A stretch of DNA of 35,069 nt from Folioceros fuciformis (Eukaryota; Anthocerotophyta; Anthocerotopsida; Anthocerotales), in NCBI GenBank assembly GCA_049999805.1, contig JBNGIO010006043.1, positions 68,765-103,833 on the forward strand. Reading direction: 5' to 3'. The first letter of the stretch is position 1. Each line of letters begins with the position of its first letter. Shown here one piece after another: positions 11,709 to 21,018 of this stretch. The notes under the pieces were generated by a model. That model did not search any database. It saw only the letters and a list, made by a program, of their open reading frames with translations, and was not told the DNA's origin. The position numbers and the translations under genes are program-made.

Positions 11709-12224
11709 TCAACCTCCACCACCCTCCACCACCTCAATTTCTGTATGCTCAAACCTCGACAATATGCGAACTTGAATTCCAGATGGAAGGAGCACGTATG
11801 GATGATCCTCCCCTATTTCCTTCATTATGTCTCTCATGATTTTGGTCTTCGGGGAAGAGAAATTCAAGCTAGCAAGCTCGAGGGCAAGAGTATGCTTGCT
11901 CCAATATTGTCCAGGCTTCAGCCTTACTCCCCTAATCGCATCCCCCATAAGTTTAGGTTGTTGGGCTTTGATGGAATTTGTACTCATAGGCTCCACCCTG
12001 ATTGTATTTGTACTTATACGCTCAAACCTATTAGGACAATTTCCTTGATCTAGCTGTTGGAGGTCGTCTTTATGTATCACATCATTATCTACAAGAGCAT
12101 GCTCCATAGCTGCTCTTAGCTTATTTGTTCTCTTCATCCTCTCCAAATACCCATGCCTTGGCAAGTTCCAGTTCAAGAATGCTAATGTGGACAAAAATAT
12201 CTCGTAGCTCTCATTGTTCATGCG
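11709..12224 (-). CDS. Unrecognised ORF, possible decayed gene or element
   Basis: A minus-strand frame of about 171 codons counted from the first in-frame ATG (12224), open a little further upstream. The protein is basic and mixed (for example RMNNESYEIF, LPRHGYLERMKR) and ends in a short Gly run. I do not recognise it, and no catalytic motif is visible. It lies in a repeat-rich region with a second unrecognised minus-strand ORF about 190 bp upstream. The two could be exons or remnants of one gene or transposable element. Confidence 0.2.
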   Translation of the reverse strand, partial: RMNNESYEIFLSTLAFLNWNLPRHGYLERMKRTNKLRAAMEHALVDNDVIHKDDLQQLDQGNCPNRFERISTNTIRVEPMSTNSIKAQQPKLMGDAIRGVRLKPGQYWSKHTLALELASLNFSSPKTKIMRDIMKEIGEDHPYVLLPSGIQVRILSRFEHTEIEVVEGGGG

Positions 12225-12413
12225 TTTCAAGACTATTCTCCACCTGCCCACATGAGACTCTTGAATCAAGTCAAGTACAGCATGTCAAGTCAAAGCAAGC
12301 TAACAACTTTCACTACATGACTACTTGACAATCAGATCATTTGGTCTTTGATTTGTTGAAAATCAATGAAGCACATTCACACAATACTTTAAAGTCAGAG
12401 CTTGGACGTTATC

Positions 12414-12713
12414 TTACTGCCTTCCTGAAAGGTAGAGCCCATTTCTTTGTCGTTGGTGCATGCGAATAGCGATCATATTGAATAGGTCCATTTCCCATGG
12501 ACAATTGGCTTCATATTTCCATCGTGCCACAAAATCAAAAGCTCGTTCACAAAAGAAATATTCTGTAGCAAAAGTCTGTAATACTATGGCATTTATGGTT
12601 GGCTCGTGTGACCTAATTTCAGCTAGAGAGCAAGAAGCAACATCACTTTGTTGCATAATTTCAGGCATCTCACACCCACAGTTTGCTCTAGACCTAATCT
12701 TAGGTGAAATCAT
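12414..12713 (-). CDS. Unrecognised ORF, 99 aa
   Basis: An ATG-started minus-strand frame of 99 residues with several Cys and aromatic residues (for example TEYFFCERAFDFVARW). There is no recognised domain. It lies upstream of, and on the same strand as, the unrecognised ORF at 11709-12224 and next to tandem repeats. Chance or a decayed element is as likely as a real exon. Confidence 0.15.
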   Translation of the reverse strand: MISPKIRSRANCGCEMPEIMQQSDVASCSLAEIRSHEPTINAIVLQTFATEYFFCERAFDFVARWKYEANCPWEMDLFNMIAIRMHQRQRNGLYLSGRQ

Positions 12714-12832
12714 GGGAAGACTTAATCATTTAGGTTTACCACACCATATAGATTTGGCCACTAAAAAACAATCTATCATCTTAAACAAACATTCTTGGCT
12801 ATTAGGGAACATAAAACAATAATAGCTAGATT

Positions 12833-13096
12833 ACAGAAACACAACAAGTTAGATTAGAGAAATACAAGAAGATGGACCACAGAAACACAAGAAGATAGAC
12901 CACAAAAACACAAGTTGGATAAGAGAATAGCTAGATTACAGAAACAAAACAAGTTGGATTAGAGAAACACAAGAAGATGGACCACAGAAACACAAGACGA
13001 TAAACCACAGAAACACAACAAGTTGGATTAGAGAAACACAAGAAGATGGACCATAGAAATACAAGAAGATAAACCATAGAAACACACAACAAGTCA
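12833..13096 (+). repeat. Complex A-rich tandem array (about 20-bp subunits, about 70-bp higher order)
   Basis: Repeated variants of AGAAACACAAGAAGATGGAC alternate with ACAACAAGTTGGATTAG. The best two higher-order copies begin near 12951 and 13020, a period of about 70 bp. Earlier copies are shorter and more diverged. The array is A-rich on the plus strand and has no coding potential. Confidence 0.75.
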
Positions 13097-13234
13097 AGCT
13101 TTATAGAGAAGTGCCAATAGCATGGACTAAGCTGCTAGAATTTATCCTATGCACCTAGAAGGGGCTAGGCTCTTTACATATTCTAGGAAGAGTATCCTAA
13201 TATAGTACTCAATTGTTGCAGTTAACGTAAGAAT

Positions 13235-13374
13235 CTACTAACCACAAATGATAGAAGACAGGGATAGCTCTGAGCTACTAACCACAAATGATCACAAATG
13301 ATAGAAGACAGGGACAGCTCTGAGCTACTAACCACAAATGACCACAAATGATAGAAGCCAGGGATAGCTATGAG
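13235..13374 (+). repeat. Three direct repeats of 40-50 bp
   Basis: CTACTAACCACAAATG followed by ATAGAAGACAGGGATAGCTC and a short tail recurs at 13235, 13275 and 13325. The second and third copies carry an extra internal 10-bp duplication of CACAAATG type, which explains the 40- and 50-bp spacings. Confidence 0.8.
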
Positions 13375-13727
13375 ATTTCCTATAAAGGAGGGTTCCGTAT
13401 CAGGAAGAGGAGTTTTTTTTGGACGAGATCCTTCAGAATAAGGACCTTTTGCGCTATGAAAACTTTAAATAAGGACCGATACAATAAGAACCTTCAGAAT
13501 AAGGACATTCCGGGCTGGGTCCTTGACCGATTTTTCGTATGCCACTTGTGTTAATTGCCGTGAGTCTACCTAGTCTGGAATCTGAATGCCACTTCCGTCC
13601 TGCGAGCCTTCTGAAGACTTGGAATATGGCCATCTACAGTGTGATGAATTCGGTAAATGAACATGTAAAGTCTGGGAAAGAATGAAACAGTCTCACATTT
13701 TGTACACAGGAAAAATGACGAGGTGTG

Positions 13728-15535
13728 CTAACGGATGAAAGGCCTGAATGGTGGAAGGCTGGTTCGTTTCCTTGTGAGTCGGAAGCCTTCAAGAGCCAGG
13801 GCCTGCCACAAGTGGTGAAGGACATCAGTGCCTGTTCCTTAGAGTGAGGGTGAAAGAACATGGCAAAACAAGAATGATTTGAGTAACAATACCTCGAGGT
13901 CGTGCTTTAGGTCTTGGTTCCCTGGGCCAGAGAAGACAGGGACCCCAGTGATATTGGATTTGGTCTGTTTCTCTGCTGATACTTCCCGAGGAGGTCTGTA
14001 TATGACAGGCCTGGAAGAAGTTCTGCTGCCAGATGATGGGGTCGTGCTCCGAAGCCAGACTCGAGTTCGGTCTTCTACGTCCATGGCTCCTGCTTGGCCA
14101 GCAACACCACCAGGAACGGGAGGAAGGAGAATCCCCGTAGCCATGTGAGACAGTTTGTTGGGGGTATCTGGCCGTCTTCCTAAGCTCTCACTTAGCCTGT
14201 CACCAGAAACCATTGTAGCATCACTAAACCGGCCACTAGATGTGCTGCTTCCATCATCATCTCTCTGATCAGGAGTTGTAGGAGAAGGCAGAAGCCGCAG
14301 TCGAAAACTGGGATGTTTCACAGTTCGCACACCCTGGAAGAGCAAAGACGCTGTCTTATTCTCCCTCCCTCCTTTCCTCTCTCTTGTTATGTCATCACAA
14401 ATGCATATCTGCAATGTTCTCCCTGCCCCCTTCTCTTGCTATCATGTCAACCACCAAGCAAGCAGCTAACCAGCACGTCGTGACCATGCCTGAGCCAACT
14501 TGCAAACAGAAGCAAACACACTTTGCACAAGAAAGCATCGGGCACATGCCTGCCATAGCCATATTGGAATAACTGGAGGAACCTCTATCTCCCCACGGAA
14601 GGCCTCCACAAACTGAGACTCCTCTCGGGAGATTTCACCTTCTCTCTGGAACTTACAGAATTCAGCCGTTGATGTAGACAAATTCCAGCTCTGCAACTTT
14701 CTGAAACACATCACCTGATTCCATGGAGGCCCGTAAGCCATCACCACAAGGATGCCTGATCAACATGAGCAATTTGAACATCATCATATCATGCCAGTTG
14801 TTGCTTACCACCAGACCACATACGTGGGATCCATCCAAGCAATGCAAGTAAAGTGGAAGATTTTCTGGGTTGATGATGATCTGAAGAATTTGAAACACTT
14901 TTGAATTTGAAAGAGTGACGCCATCCTGCAATTAGCCCACCCAGTTCACCTGTCATGAGCAAGCACAAATGTTTGGAAATCAGATCCAGCAGCCAACAAC
15001 AAAACTATTTGGAGAACATTTCAGACAAAATCTGCCTAGGAAATATTTTGTCCAGCTCGTATACGCTAGCTGTAGACCGTGAACCCAGACAACCAGCTCA
15101 AGAAGTGGACCAAGGCCAAAATTGGTTTGTCCTGGATGTTATCCCCTTTCAGAGCCACCTATGCATAGCCTGAATTGCAGGGGGAAGAGGAAAGGAAACC
15201 TGGAACTTCTCCACAAAGAAGTGGCGGATGGTGATACCCTCGTCTGCACAGAAGTCACGCATGTCCCGATTTGGCTGGGTCTCCGGTGTTAGACACACGA
15301 TGGTTTTCAGATGTAATCTCTTCAGAAATCTGAAGTTCTTGATGGTTGGATATGCTCCCCTGTGAGCGTGGTGCAGCCAAAACAGGTCCAACATGAGCAG
15401 ATGCAAATCCTTCCCACCTGCACGTGCTCCTGGGAAACATGGATGGGTTTGAGTATTGCGAACATAGTACCTGAAAAAGGAGTCCTCCACAATTGCATAG
15501 CGGAAAGGTGGGATGAGCTGCTGATGCAGCGCCAT
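13728..15535 (-). CDS. Oca6-like atypical phosphatase-fold protein (six exons)
   Basis: Exons: 15535-15471, 15359-15200, 14925-14809, 14714-14550, 14333-13893 and 13802-13728. They total 1,023 bases and 340 residues with every phase consistent. The N-terminal two-thirds matches the plant/fungal atypical tyrosine phosphatase (Siw14/Oca) fold: LIPPFRYAIVEDSFFR, YPTIKNFRFLKRL, then the loop HCLDGSHVCG around Cys104, followed by VMCFRKLQSWNL and WLWQG. The usual signature is Cys-x5-Arg, but here the arginine position is valine (residue 110), so classical catalysis is unlikely. From memory, yeast Oca6 is similarly degenerate. The C-terminal region is Ser/Pro/Arg-rich and probably disordered. The fourth intron has a GC donor (CAG|GCATGT). 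Exon 6 is the least certain. The gene is divergent from the PPR gene. Confidence 0.85.
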
Positions 15536-15617
15536 GCTTGCCTCTCATGAATTCTGCACTTGTCACCTGTCTGCTGCTCCTGAGCTGCAAACCAGAATCG
15601 CATCGTATTTAGTGCGG
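15536..15617. promoter_or_regulatory. Candidate bidirectional promoter / overlapping leaders
   Basis: Only 82 bp separate the minus-strand start (15535) of the Oca6-like gene from the first convincing plus-strand start (15618) of the PPR gene. There is no room for two independent promoters with leaders, so the 5' ends must either share this space or overlap into each other's coding sequence. No clear TATA element is visible in it. Confidence 0.45.
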
Positions 15618-18600
15618 ATGCGGCGTGCTCCTACGAGTCATGCTGTCTCGCGGTCGACAGGTATTCTAGGACGAGCTCCCGCTCACCTGACTTCAAGGAC
15701 CCATGGCCGGGCACACAGGGAAGCCGCCAGGTGCGGCAGCTCCGCAACCAATCCACCCCGTCCAAGAGGATGGCTGGCGGGATATGGTAGTGGCCAGAAC
15801 CGTGGCCAAGAGCTCTTATGGCGGCAAAATGTTGGGGACCCGACAGTCTGGAGGCAAAATAAGCTCAAGCCTCAGCAGGTCCTCAACAAGGGCAGGCCAG
15901 GTTGGGTGGATGGGCAGCTGGGTGCGGTGGATGTGCAGATGGGTCCTGGTGTCTCCAGTTCCAACTGGACCTTGCAGGACGATAATGAACCTGACAAGCC
16001 AGCAGGGAGCGGATGGGGCGTGATGGCTGAAACCGTGAGCACGCTATGTGATGAGAGGCTTCTCAGTGAGGCCGTTGAAGCTTTGGGGGTTTTGGTGCAG
16101 ACGGACCATTGCATTCCCAAGTCTCTCTTTTACACAGTGCTGAAGAAATGTGAGGATGATCTACCCCTGGGTCGCCGCGTGCATGGTTTCACGGTGAGGA
16201 AGGGGTACGAGTCGGACACGTTCCTGGGCAATCACATCCTACGGATGTATTCTTCTCATGGAAGGTTGGAGGATGCCATGGGTGTGTTCTCCATGGTTGC
16301 ACAACCGGATGCCTTCATGTGGTTTTCCATAATTTCGGCCTATGTAAAACATGGGCAAGACAAGCAGGCCATACAGCTGTATCACGGAATGCGCAGGACG
16401 GGTGTGCAACCAGATGGGCATGTGTTTGTGGCAGCGTTGCAGGCCTGTGGGAGGGGATCAGACCTGAAAAGTGGGCAGCAGGTGCATGCAGATGTCCTGG
16501 CCAGTGGGCTTGATCCTGATCTGTTTGTCTGTAACGGATTGGTGAACATGTATGCAAAGTGTGGGAGCTTGGAGGATGCTAAAAGGGTGTTTGACGGACT
16601 TGTCAAGAAAGATGTAGTGTCGTGGAATGCCATGATATCAGGGTATTCTCAGCAGGGCATGGGGCAGGAAGCCCTTCGTCTCTACAGTACTATGCGGGCG
16701 GAAGGCACTATCGTGGCACCTGATTCCGTGACGTTTCTGTGCCTATTACAGGCATGCGCGGGTGTGGGCAGCCTGGCATTAGAGAAGGGGAGGCAGCTTC
16801 ATGTGCAGATCTCAGAAGGAGGGCACCAAGCTGATGTGCTTGTAGCTAATAATTTGGTAAACATGTATGTCAAGTGTGGCAGCTTAGAGGATGCGCGAAG
16901 AGTTTTTGATGGACTCGGTGAAAAAGATGTCGTGACATGGAATGCCATGATAGCTGGGTATTCACAACAAGGCTGGGGTCAGAAGGCTCTTGGTCTCTAC
17001 AGTCTCATGCAAGAAGAAGGCATGGCTGTACCAAATTCCGTCACATTTGTCATCCTCCTGCAGGCATGTGCAAGTGTCGGCACCCGGGCGTTGGAGAGAG
17101 GTAAGCAGCTACATACACAAGTTATAGAACGAGGATTCCAAGCAGATTTGTTTGTGCGCAACAGTTTGGTGAACATGTATGCTAAGTGGGGGAGCTTGGA
17201 ACAGGCTAGAAGGGTGTTTGATGGACTTCATGAAAAGGATGTGGTGACGTGGAATGCCATGATAGCAGGGTATTCCCAGCAGGGCATGGGCCACAAAGCC
17301 CTTGAACTTTACAGCTACATGCAAGAAGGCAGCGTTGTACCCAATCCCGTGACATTTGTGTCCCTCTTGCAGGCATGTGCAAGTGTCGGTCCCTTTGCTT
17401 TAGAGAAGGGGATGCAGCTTCATGCAGAAATCAGAGCAGGAGGGCACCAAGCAAATACTCTTGTAGCGAACAGCTTGGTTACCATGTATGCAAAGTGTGG
17501 CAGATTACGAGATGCTCAAACTGTGTTCGACGTGCTGACTGAAAAAGACGTTGTGACATGGACGGCTCTTATTGCAGCATATGCCCGGCAGGGCTTGTGG
17601 CAGGATACCCTTGGTGTGTACGAGGCTATGCAAGCAGAAGGCATGGCTGTACCCAATTGTGTCACGTTTGTGGGCCTCCTACAGGCATGTTCAAGTGTGG
17701 GCACCCCAGCTTTGGAGTTGGGAAAGCAGCTTCATGCTCAAATCAGGGAACAAGGACATGAAGCTGATACGTTTGTGGCCAACAGCTTGGTGTACATGTA
17801 CGCGAAGTGTGGCAGTTTCGATGAAGCGCAAAGAATGTTTGATGGACTGGAACAAAAAGATGTGGTGACATGGAATGCCATGATTGCAGGGTATTCCCAG
17901 CAGGGTATGGCCCAGGAAGCCCTTCGTGTATACAGGGATCTGGAAGAAGACGGCGTGGCTTCACCAAATTCCGTGACATTTGGGTGCGTACTGCACGCAT
18001 GTGCTAGTGTAGGCACCATGGCGCTAGAGCGGGGAAAGCAGCTCCATAAGCAGATTTCAGATCGAGGATATGAAGCTGACTTGCTTGTCGCCAACAGCTT
18101 GATAAACATGTATGCAAAGTGTGGCAGCTTGGGAGACGCTCGACGGGTATTTGAGGGACTTGATGGGAAAGATGTGGTGACGTGGAACACCATAATAGCA
18201 GGGCATTGCCAGGCGGGCATGGCTCAAGAAGCCCTTTGTCTTTACAGTGTTATGGAAGAAGAAGGCATCACCGTACCCAACTCTGTGACATTCGTGAGCC
18301 TCCTGCAGGCCTGTGCAAGTGTTGGCATCCCGGCCTTGGAGAAGGGGAAGCAGATCCATACACAGATCATAGAGCAAGCACACGAAGCTGACATGTTTGT
18401 AGCCAACAGTTTGGTGAACATGTACGCCAAGTGTGGCAGCTTGGAAGACGCTCGAAGACTGTTTGATGGACTTGTTCGAAAAGATGTGGTGACATGGACT
18501 GCTCTAATCGCAGGATATTCCCAGCAGGGCATGGGGCAGGAAGCGCTCGGTCTGTACACCGCAATGCAACAGCATGGCGTGACCACTGCACCTGATTCCA

Positions 18601-19481
18601 TCACATTTCTGTGCCTCCTGCAGGCATGCGGAGACATGGCAGCCCTGCATCTGGGAATGCAAATACACGCACAAATAAAACAACACGGGCTCCAAGCCGA
18701 TGCTGCTGTAGCCTGCGGGTTGATCAACATGTATGGAAAGTCCGGGAATATGGTTGATGCACGGGAGGTGTTCGAAGCATTACCTGAGAGAAGCACTGGT
18801 GCATGGAATGCATTGATCGCAGGATACAGTCACCAAGGAAACAGCGATGCGGCCTTCGACTCGTTCCTCAGAATGGAAGAGGATGGCATACAGCCAGACG
18901 GGATCACGTTTCTCGGTCTGATAACTGTGTGCAGCCATACTGGGCTGCTGGACAAAGGGCAGGAATACTTTGAGGTCATGAGCAAACACTACAGCATCAC
19001 TCCAACAGCAGCGCACTACGGATGCATGGTGGATCTCCTGGGTCGAGCTGGCCACCTGCACGAGGCCCTGCTCTTGATACGAACAATGCCTGTACTACCT
19101 GATGCTGCAGTCTGGCACAATCTGCTGGGTGCTGCTCACAAATGGAGCAACGCGGAAGTGGGACGCCATGCCTTCGACCAAGCTGTGACACTAGACAAGA
19201 ACAATCCCTTACCACATGTGCTGATGTCAAACATCTACGACAACGCCCAGATGTGCGAACTGGCACACGAGATGCAGGCCAGGAGAATCAGAAGCAGGGC
19301 ACGGAAGCAGCCGGGTCAGAGCTGGTGGACAGACATGGACGGCGTTGTACATAGCTTCCTGGTTGCGGGTAGTATCCCAAGAGTCAGCAACGCTCGAACT
19401 TCTTCCCAGAGGGAAAAAGTGCATCTCTTCCGACCCGACGAAAGCGTGAAATCCGGACTCCTCACTGTCGATCACGTCTGA
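15618..19481 (+). CDS. PLS-class pentatricopeptide repeat protein, E/E+ type without DYW domain
   Basis: An uninterrupted frame. The chosen ATG at 15618 gives 1,287 residues. The frame also has an ATG at 15534, but that one lies on the divergent gene's start codon. The first about 50 residues from 15618 are rich in Arg, Ser and Ala and nearly free of acids, like a mitochondrial or plastid transit peptide. The body is nine P-L-S triplets: P motifs like DVVTWNAMIAGYSQQG, L motifs like SVTFVSLLQACASVG with GKQLH, and S motifs like LVANSLVNMYAKCGSLEDA. Then come an E domain (AAHYGCMVDLLGRAGHL, AVWHNLLGAA) and a short E+-like end (QPGQSWWTDMDG). No DYW deaminase follows. Such proteins bind organelle transcripts and usually specify C-to-U editing sites with a partner deaminase supplied in trans. 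The ATG at 16023 is a possible shorter start without a transit peptide. Confidence 0.93.
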   Translation: MRRAPTSHAVSRSTGILGRAPAHLTSRTHGRAHREAARCGSSATNPPRPRGWLAGYGSGQNRGQELLWRQNVGDPTVWRQNKLKPQQVLNKGRPGWVDGQLGAVDVQMGPGVSSSNWTLQDDNEPDKPAGSGWGVMAETVSTLCDERLLSEAVEALGVLVQTDHCIPKSLFYTVLKKCEDDLPLGRRVHGFTVRKGYESDTFLGNHILRMYSSHGRLEDAMGVFSMVAQPDAFMWFSIISAYVKHGQDKQAIQLYHGMRRTGVQPDGHVFVAALQACGRGSDLKSGQQVHADVLASGLDPDLFVCNGLVNMYAKCGSLEDAKRVFDGLVKKDVVSWNAMISGYSQQGMGQEALRLYSTMRAEGTIVAPDSVTFLCLLQACAGVGSLALEKGRQLHVQISEGGHQADVLVANNLVNMYVKCGSLEDARRVFDGLGEKDVVTWNAMIAGYSQQGWGQKALGLYSLMQEEGMAVPNSVTFVILLQACASVGTRALERGKQLHTQVIERGFQADLFVRNSLVNMYAKWGSLEQARRVFDGLHEKDVVTWNAMIAGYSQQGMGHKALELYSYMQEGSVVPNPVTFVSLLQACASVGPFALEKGMQLHAEIRAGGHQANTLVANSLVTMYAKCGRLRDAQTVFDVLTEKDVVTWTALIAAYARQGLWQDTLGVYEAMQAEGMAVPNCVTFVGLLQACSSVGTPALELGKQLHAQIREQGHEADTFVANSLVYMYAKCGSFDEAQRMFDGLEQKDVVTWNAMIAGYSQQGMAQEALRVYRDLEEDGVASPNSVTFGCVLHACASVGTMALERGKQLHKQISDRGYEADLLVANSLINMYAKCGSLGDARRVFEGLDGKDVVTWNTIIAGHCQAGMAQEALCLYSVMEEEGITVPNSVTFVSLLQACASVGIPALEKGKQIHTQIIEQAHEADMFVANSLVNMYAKCGSLEDARRLFDGLVRKDVVTWTALIAGYSQQGMGQEALGLYTAMQQHGVTTAPDSITFLCLLQACGDMAALHLGMQIHAQIKQHGLQADAAVACGLINMYGKSGNMVDAREVFEALPERSTGAWNALIAGYSHQGNSDAAFDSFLRMEEDGIQPDGITFLGLITVCSHTGLLDKGQEYFEVMSKHYSITPTAAHYGCMVDLLGRAGHLHEALLLIRTMPVLPDAAVWHNLLGAAHKWSNAEVGRHAFDQAVTLDKNNPLPHVLMSNIYDNAQMCELAHEMQARRIRSRARKQPGQSWWTDMDGVVHSFLVAGSIPRVSNARTSSQREKVHLFRPDESVKSGLLTVDHV

Positions 19482-20046
19482 TCCGATCTGATTCGATACA
19501 GAGGAAGATCGCTGCACTTGCGACCGCCCCGAGACATACATGCAGGCCACACATGTCGGAAACAGAGAGACCCTTAACCCCATCCCTCGCCAAGCTATCA
19601 GGATCGAACGTATCCCATGAGGAAGCATGTACAGTACAAAGAGTACTTGAAAACCTTGATTAGAGAAAAAACTCTGGCTCTGGCTCTGGCCCTGGCCCAT
19701 CCTCTGGCCCTGGCCCTGGCCCTGGCCCATCCTCTGGCCCTGGCCCTGGCCCATCCTCTGGCTCTGGCTCTGCCTCACAGGCGGCTGACATGTGGTAGAT
19801 TAATAAGAAGCTTTGTGAGAAAGGTGTGTACGTACTGTACATCTGCAGATCGAGGTGACACGACACGAAAGCAGGTGGTTCTGGGGTAGGTGATGTAAAT
19901 GAAGCGCAGATGCAGATGTTCTAGAAGGCGAATCTGAGAAGGGGGCTTGTGCCATTGGTGAGCAACGCGACTCGGCCCGCGCTGCCGGACGCTATTATCG
20001 GACGGGGTCCGAAAGCTTTGAAAACGTGGTTGTAAGAACGTCGGGA
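19482..20046. other. PPR 3' flank with minisatellite
   Basis: No gene can be supported. The region begins with the PPR 3' untranslated sequence and includes the CTGGCC hexamer array at 19672-19773. The frames over the array (Ala-Leu on one strand, Gly-Pro/Glu-Pro on the other) are by-products of the simple repeat. Confidence 0.5.
19672..19773 (+). repeat. CTGGCC/CTGGCT hexamer array
   Basis: About 100 bp of CTGGCC and CTGGCT units, interrupted three times by CATCCT at decreasing intervals, which suggests a higher-order unit of 18-30 bp that expanded and contracted. It lies about 190 bp after the PPR stop codon. Confidence 0.85.
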
Positions 20047-20055
20047 TATATAAAT
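20047..20055 (+). promoter_or_regulatory. TATA-like element upstream of nitrate reductase
   Basis: TATATAAAT in an otherwise GC-rich stretch is the best plus-strand TATA-like sequence between the PPR and nitrate reductase genes. It is about 970 bp before the nitrate reductase ATG, so using it would imply a long leader or a leader intron. It could instead be unrelated. Confidence 0.25.
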
Positions 20056-21018
20056 GGAAGGGGTTGCAGGGGGGAGAGCGAATCACCGATTTGGAGAAAT
20101 GGCCATGGATTGTGCGCTCTTTCCATGTGTGCGGACCGGTGTTGCAGCTTGCAGAATGGGCTAATGGAGGATACGTGCAGGAAGGAGCTAAGCGCGGAAA
20201 TGGGGAGCAGGAGGCGGAAAGTGTGTGGTTAGTTTTCCCTCTGCAACAAACGAGTGGTTGCGATTGCATCTGGGGCGCCAAAGGTTGACAGTGGAGTGGT
20301 ACGCCGCGGGTCGGGGATGGGGAGATTCGGCTGCGCGCGGCGGCCGGAAACCGTGCAGCCCTTTCACGATCCCTAGCGGCCGGGCTGCAGGGCCCGGTTG
20401 CAGTGCTGCATGCTGCGCCACGGCCGGGCGACCCATGCGATGCAGCGGCTTGCGGGGCACCACTACGCCTTGCTCCTGCATCCATCCCCCGTCTCTTCCA
20501 GGATCGTTAAATCCCCGCACTGGCAATGCCGCAGGCCCGCGCCTCGCTGCAGCCGGGGCTTCCTGCTCCACTGCCCACGCGCACTCCTCCACGTTCGTAC
20601 AGTCGCTGCCGGCCGCGTGCCGCCTCGCCTGCCTCTCTACAGCCGTTTGCCCTCACTCACGCACTCCGCTGACGCTGCTCCTCTTCCCTCCGCCTCAGGA
20701 CGGGCTAGGCTAGGCTAGGCCAGGCCAGGCCACGGCCTCGTTCTTCGTCACAGTGTGCTGGAGCTGGGGATGTTGGCCCTGCGCGATCACGATCTGCGTA
20801 CGTAGTCGATGAGTCGGGAGGGAAAATCAGAATCGGTCCGTCCAGTCAGGATGGTAGTGGAGTGGAGTGGAGTATGATTTGGATCGAAGAAATGCGGAAC
20901 GGGCGGTGAGAGAGGTCGGTCGGTCGGTACGGGTCCAGTCGGTAATCGATTCCGTGAATTCCGTTAGGAATCATTCTGGTTCTTGGTTCGTGTTCGAGGG
21001 AGGAGGACGCGGTGGCCC
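20056..21018. other. Nitrate reductase upstream region
   Basis: No gene can be supported. The region is GC-rich, with a GGCTA/GGCCA pentamer run at about 20701-20730 and GTCG repeats at about 20915-20930. It presumably holds the nitrate reductase promoter and leader. I could not pick out a convincing nitrate-responsive element by eye. Confidence 0.4.

Noticed and set aside
15534-15617. PPR start at the first ATG of the open frame (15534)
   Set aside because: It overlaps the start codon of the divergent gene, and the first 28 residues look unlike a transit peptide. The ATG at 15618 begins an Arg/Ser/Ala-rich leader.
19617-19889. ORF with Ala-Leu/His-Pro repeats and its Gly-Pro/Glu-Pro partner on the other strand
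   Set aside because: Both arise directly from the CTGGCC hexamer array and have no coding support outside it.
20983-21018. Longer nitrate reductase start at 20983
   Set aside because: The codon there is TTG. The first ATG in frame is 21019, which gives a normal N-terminus.
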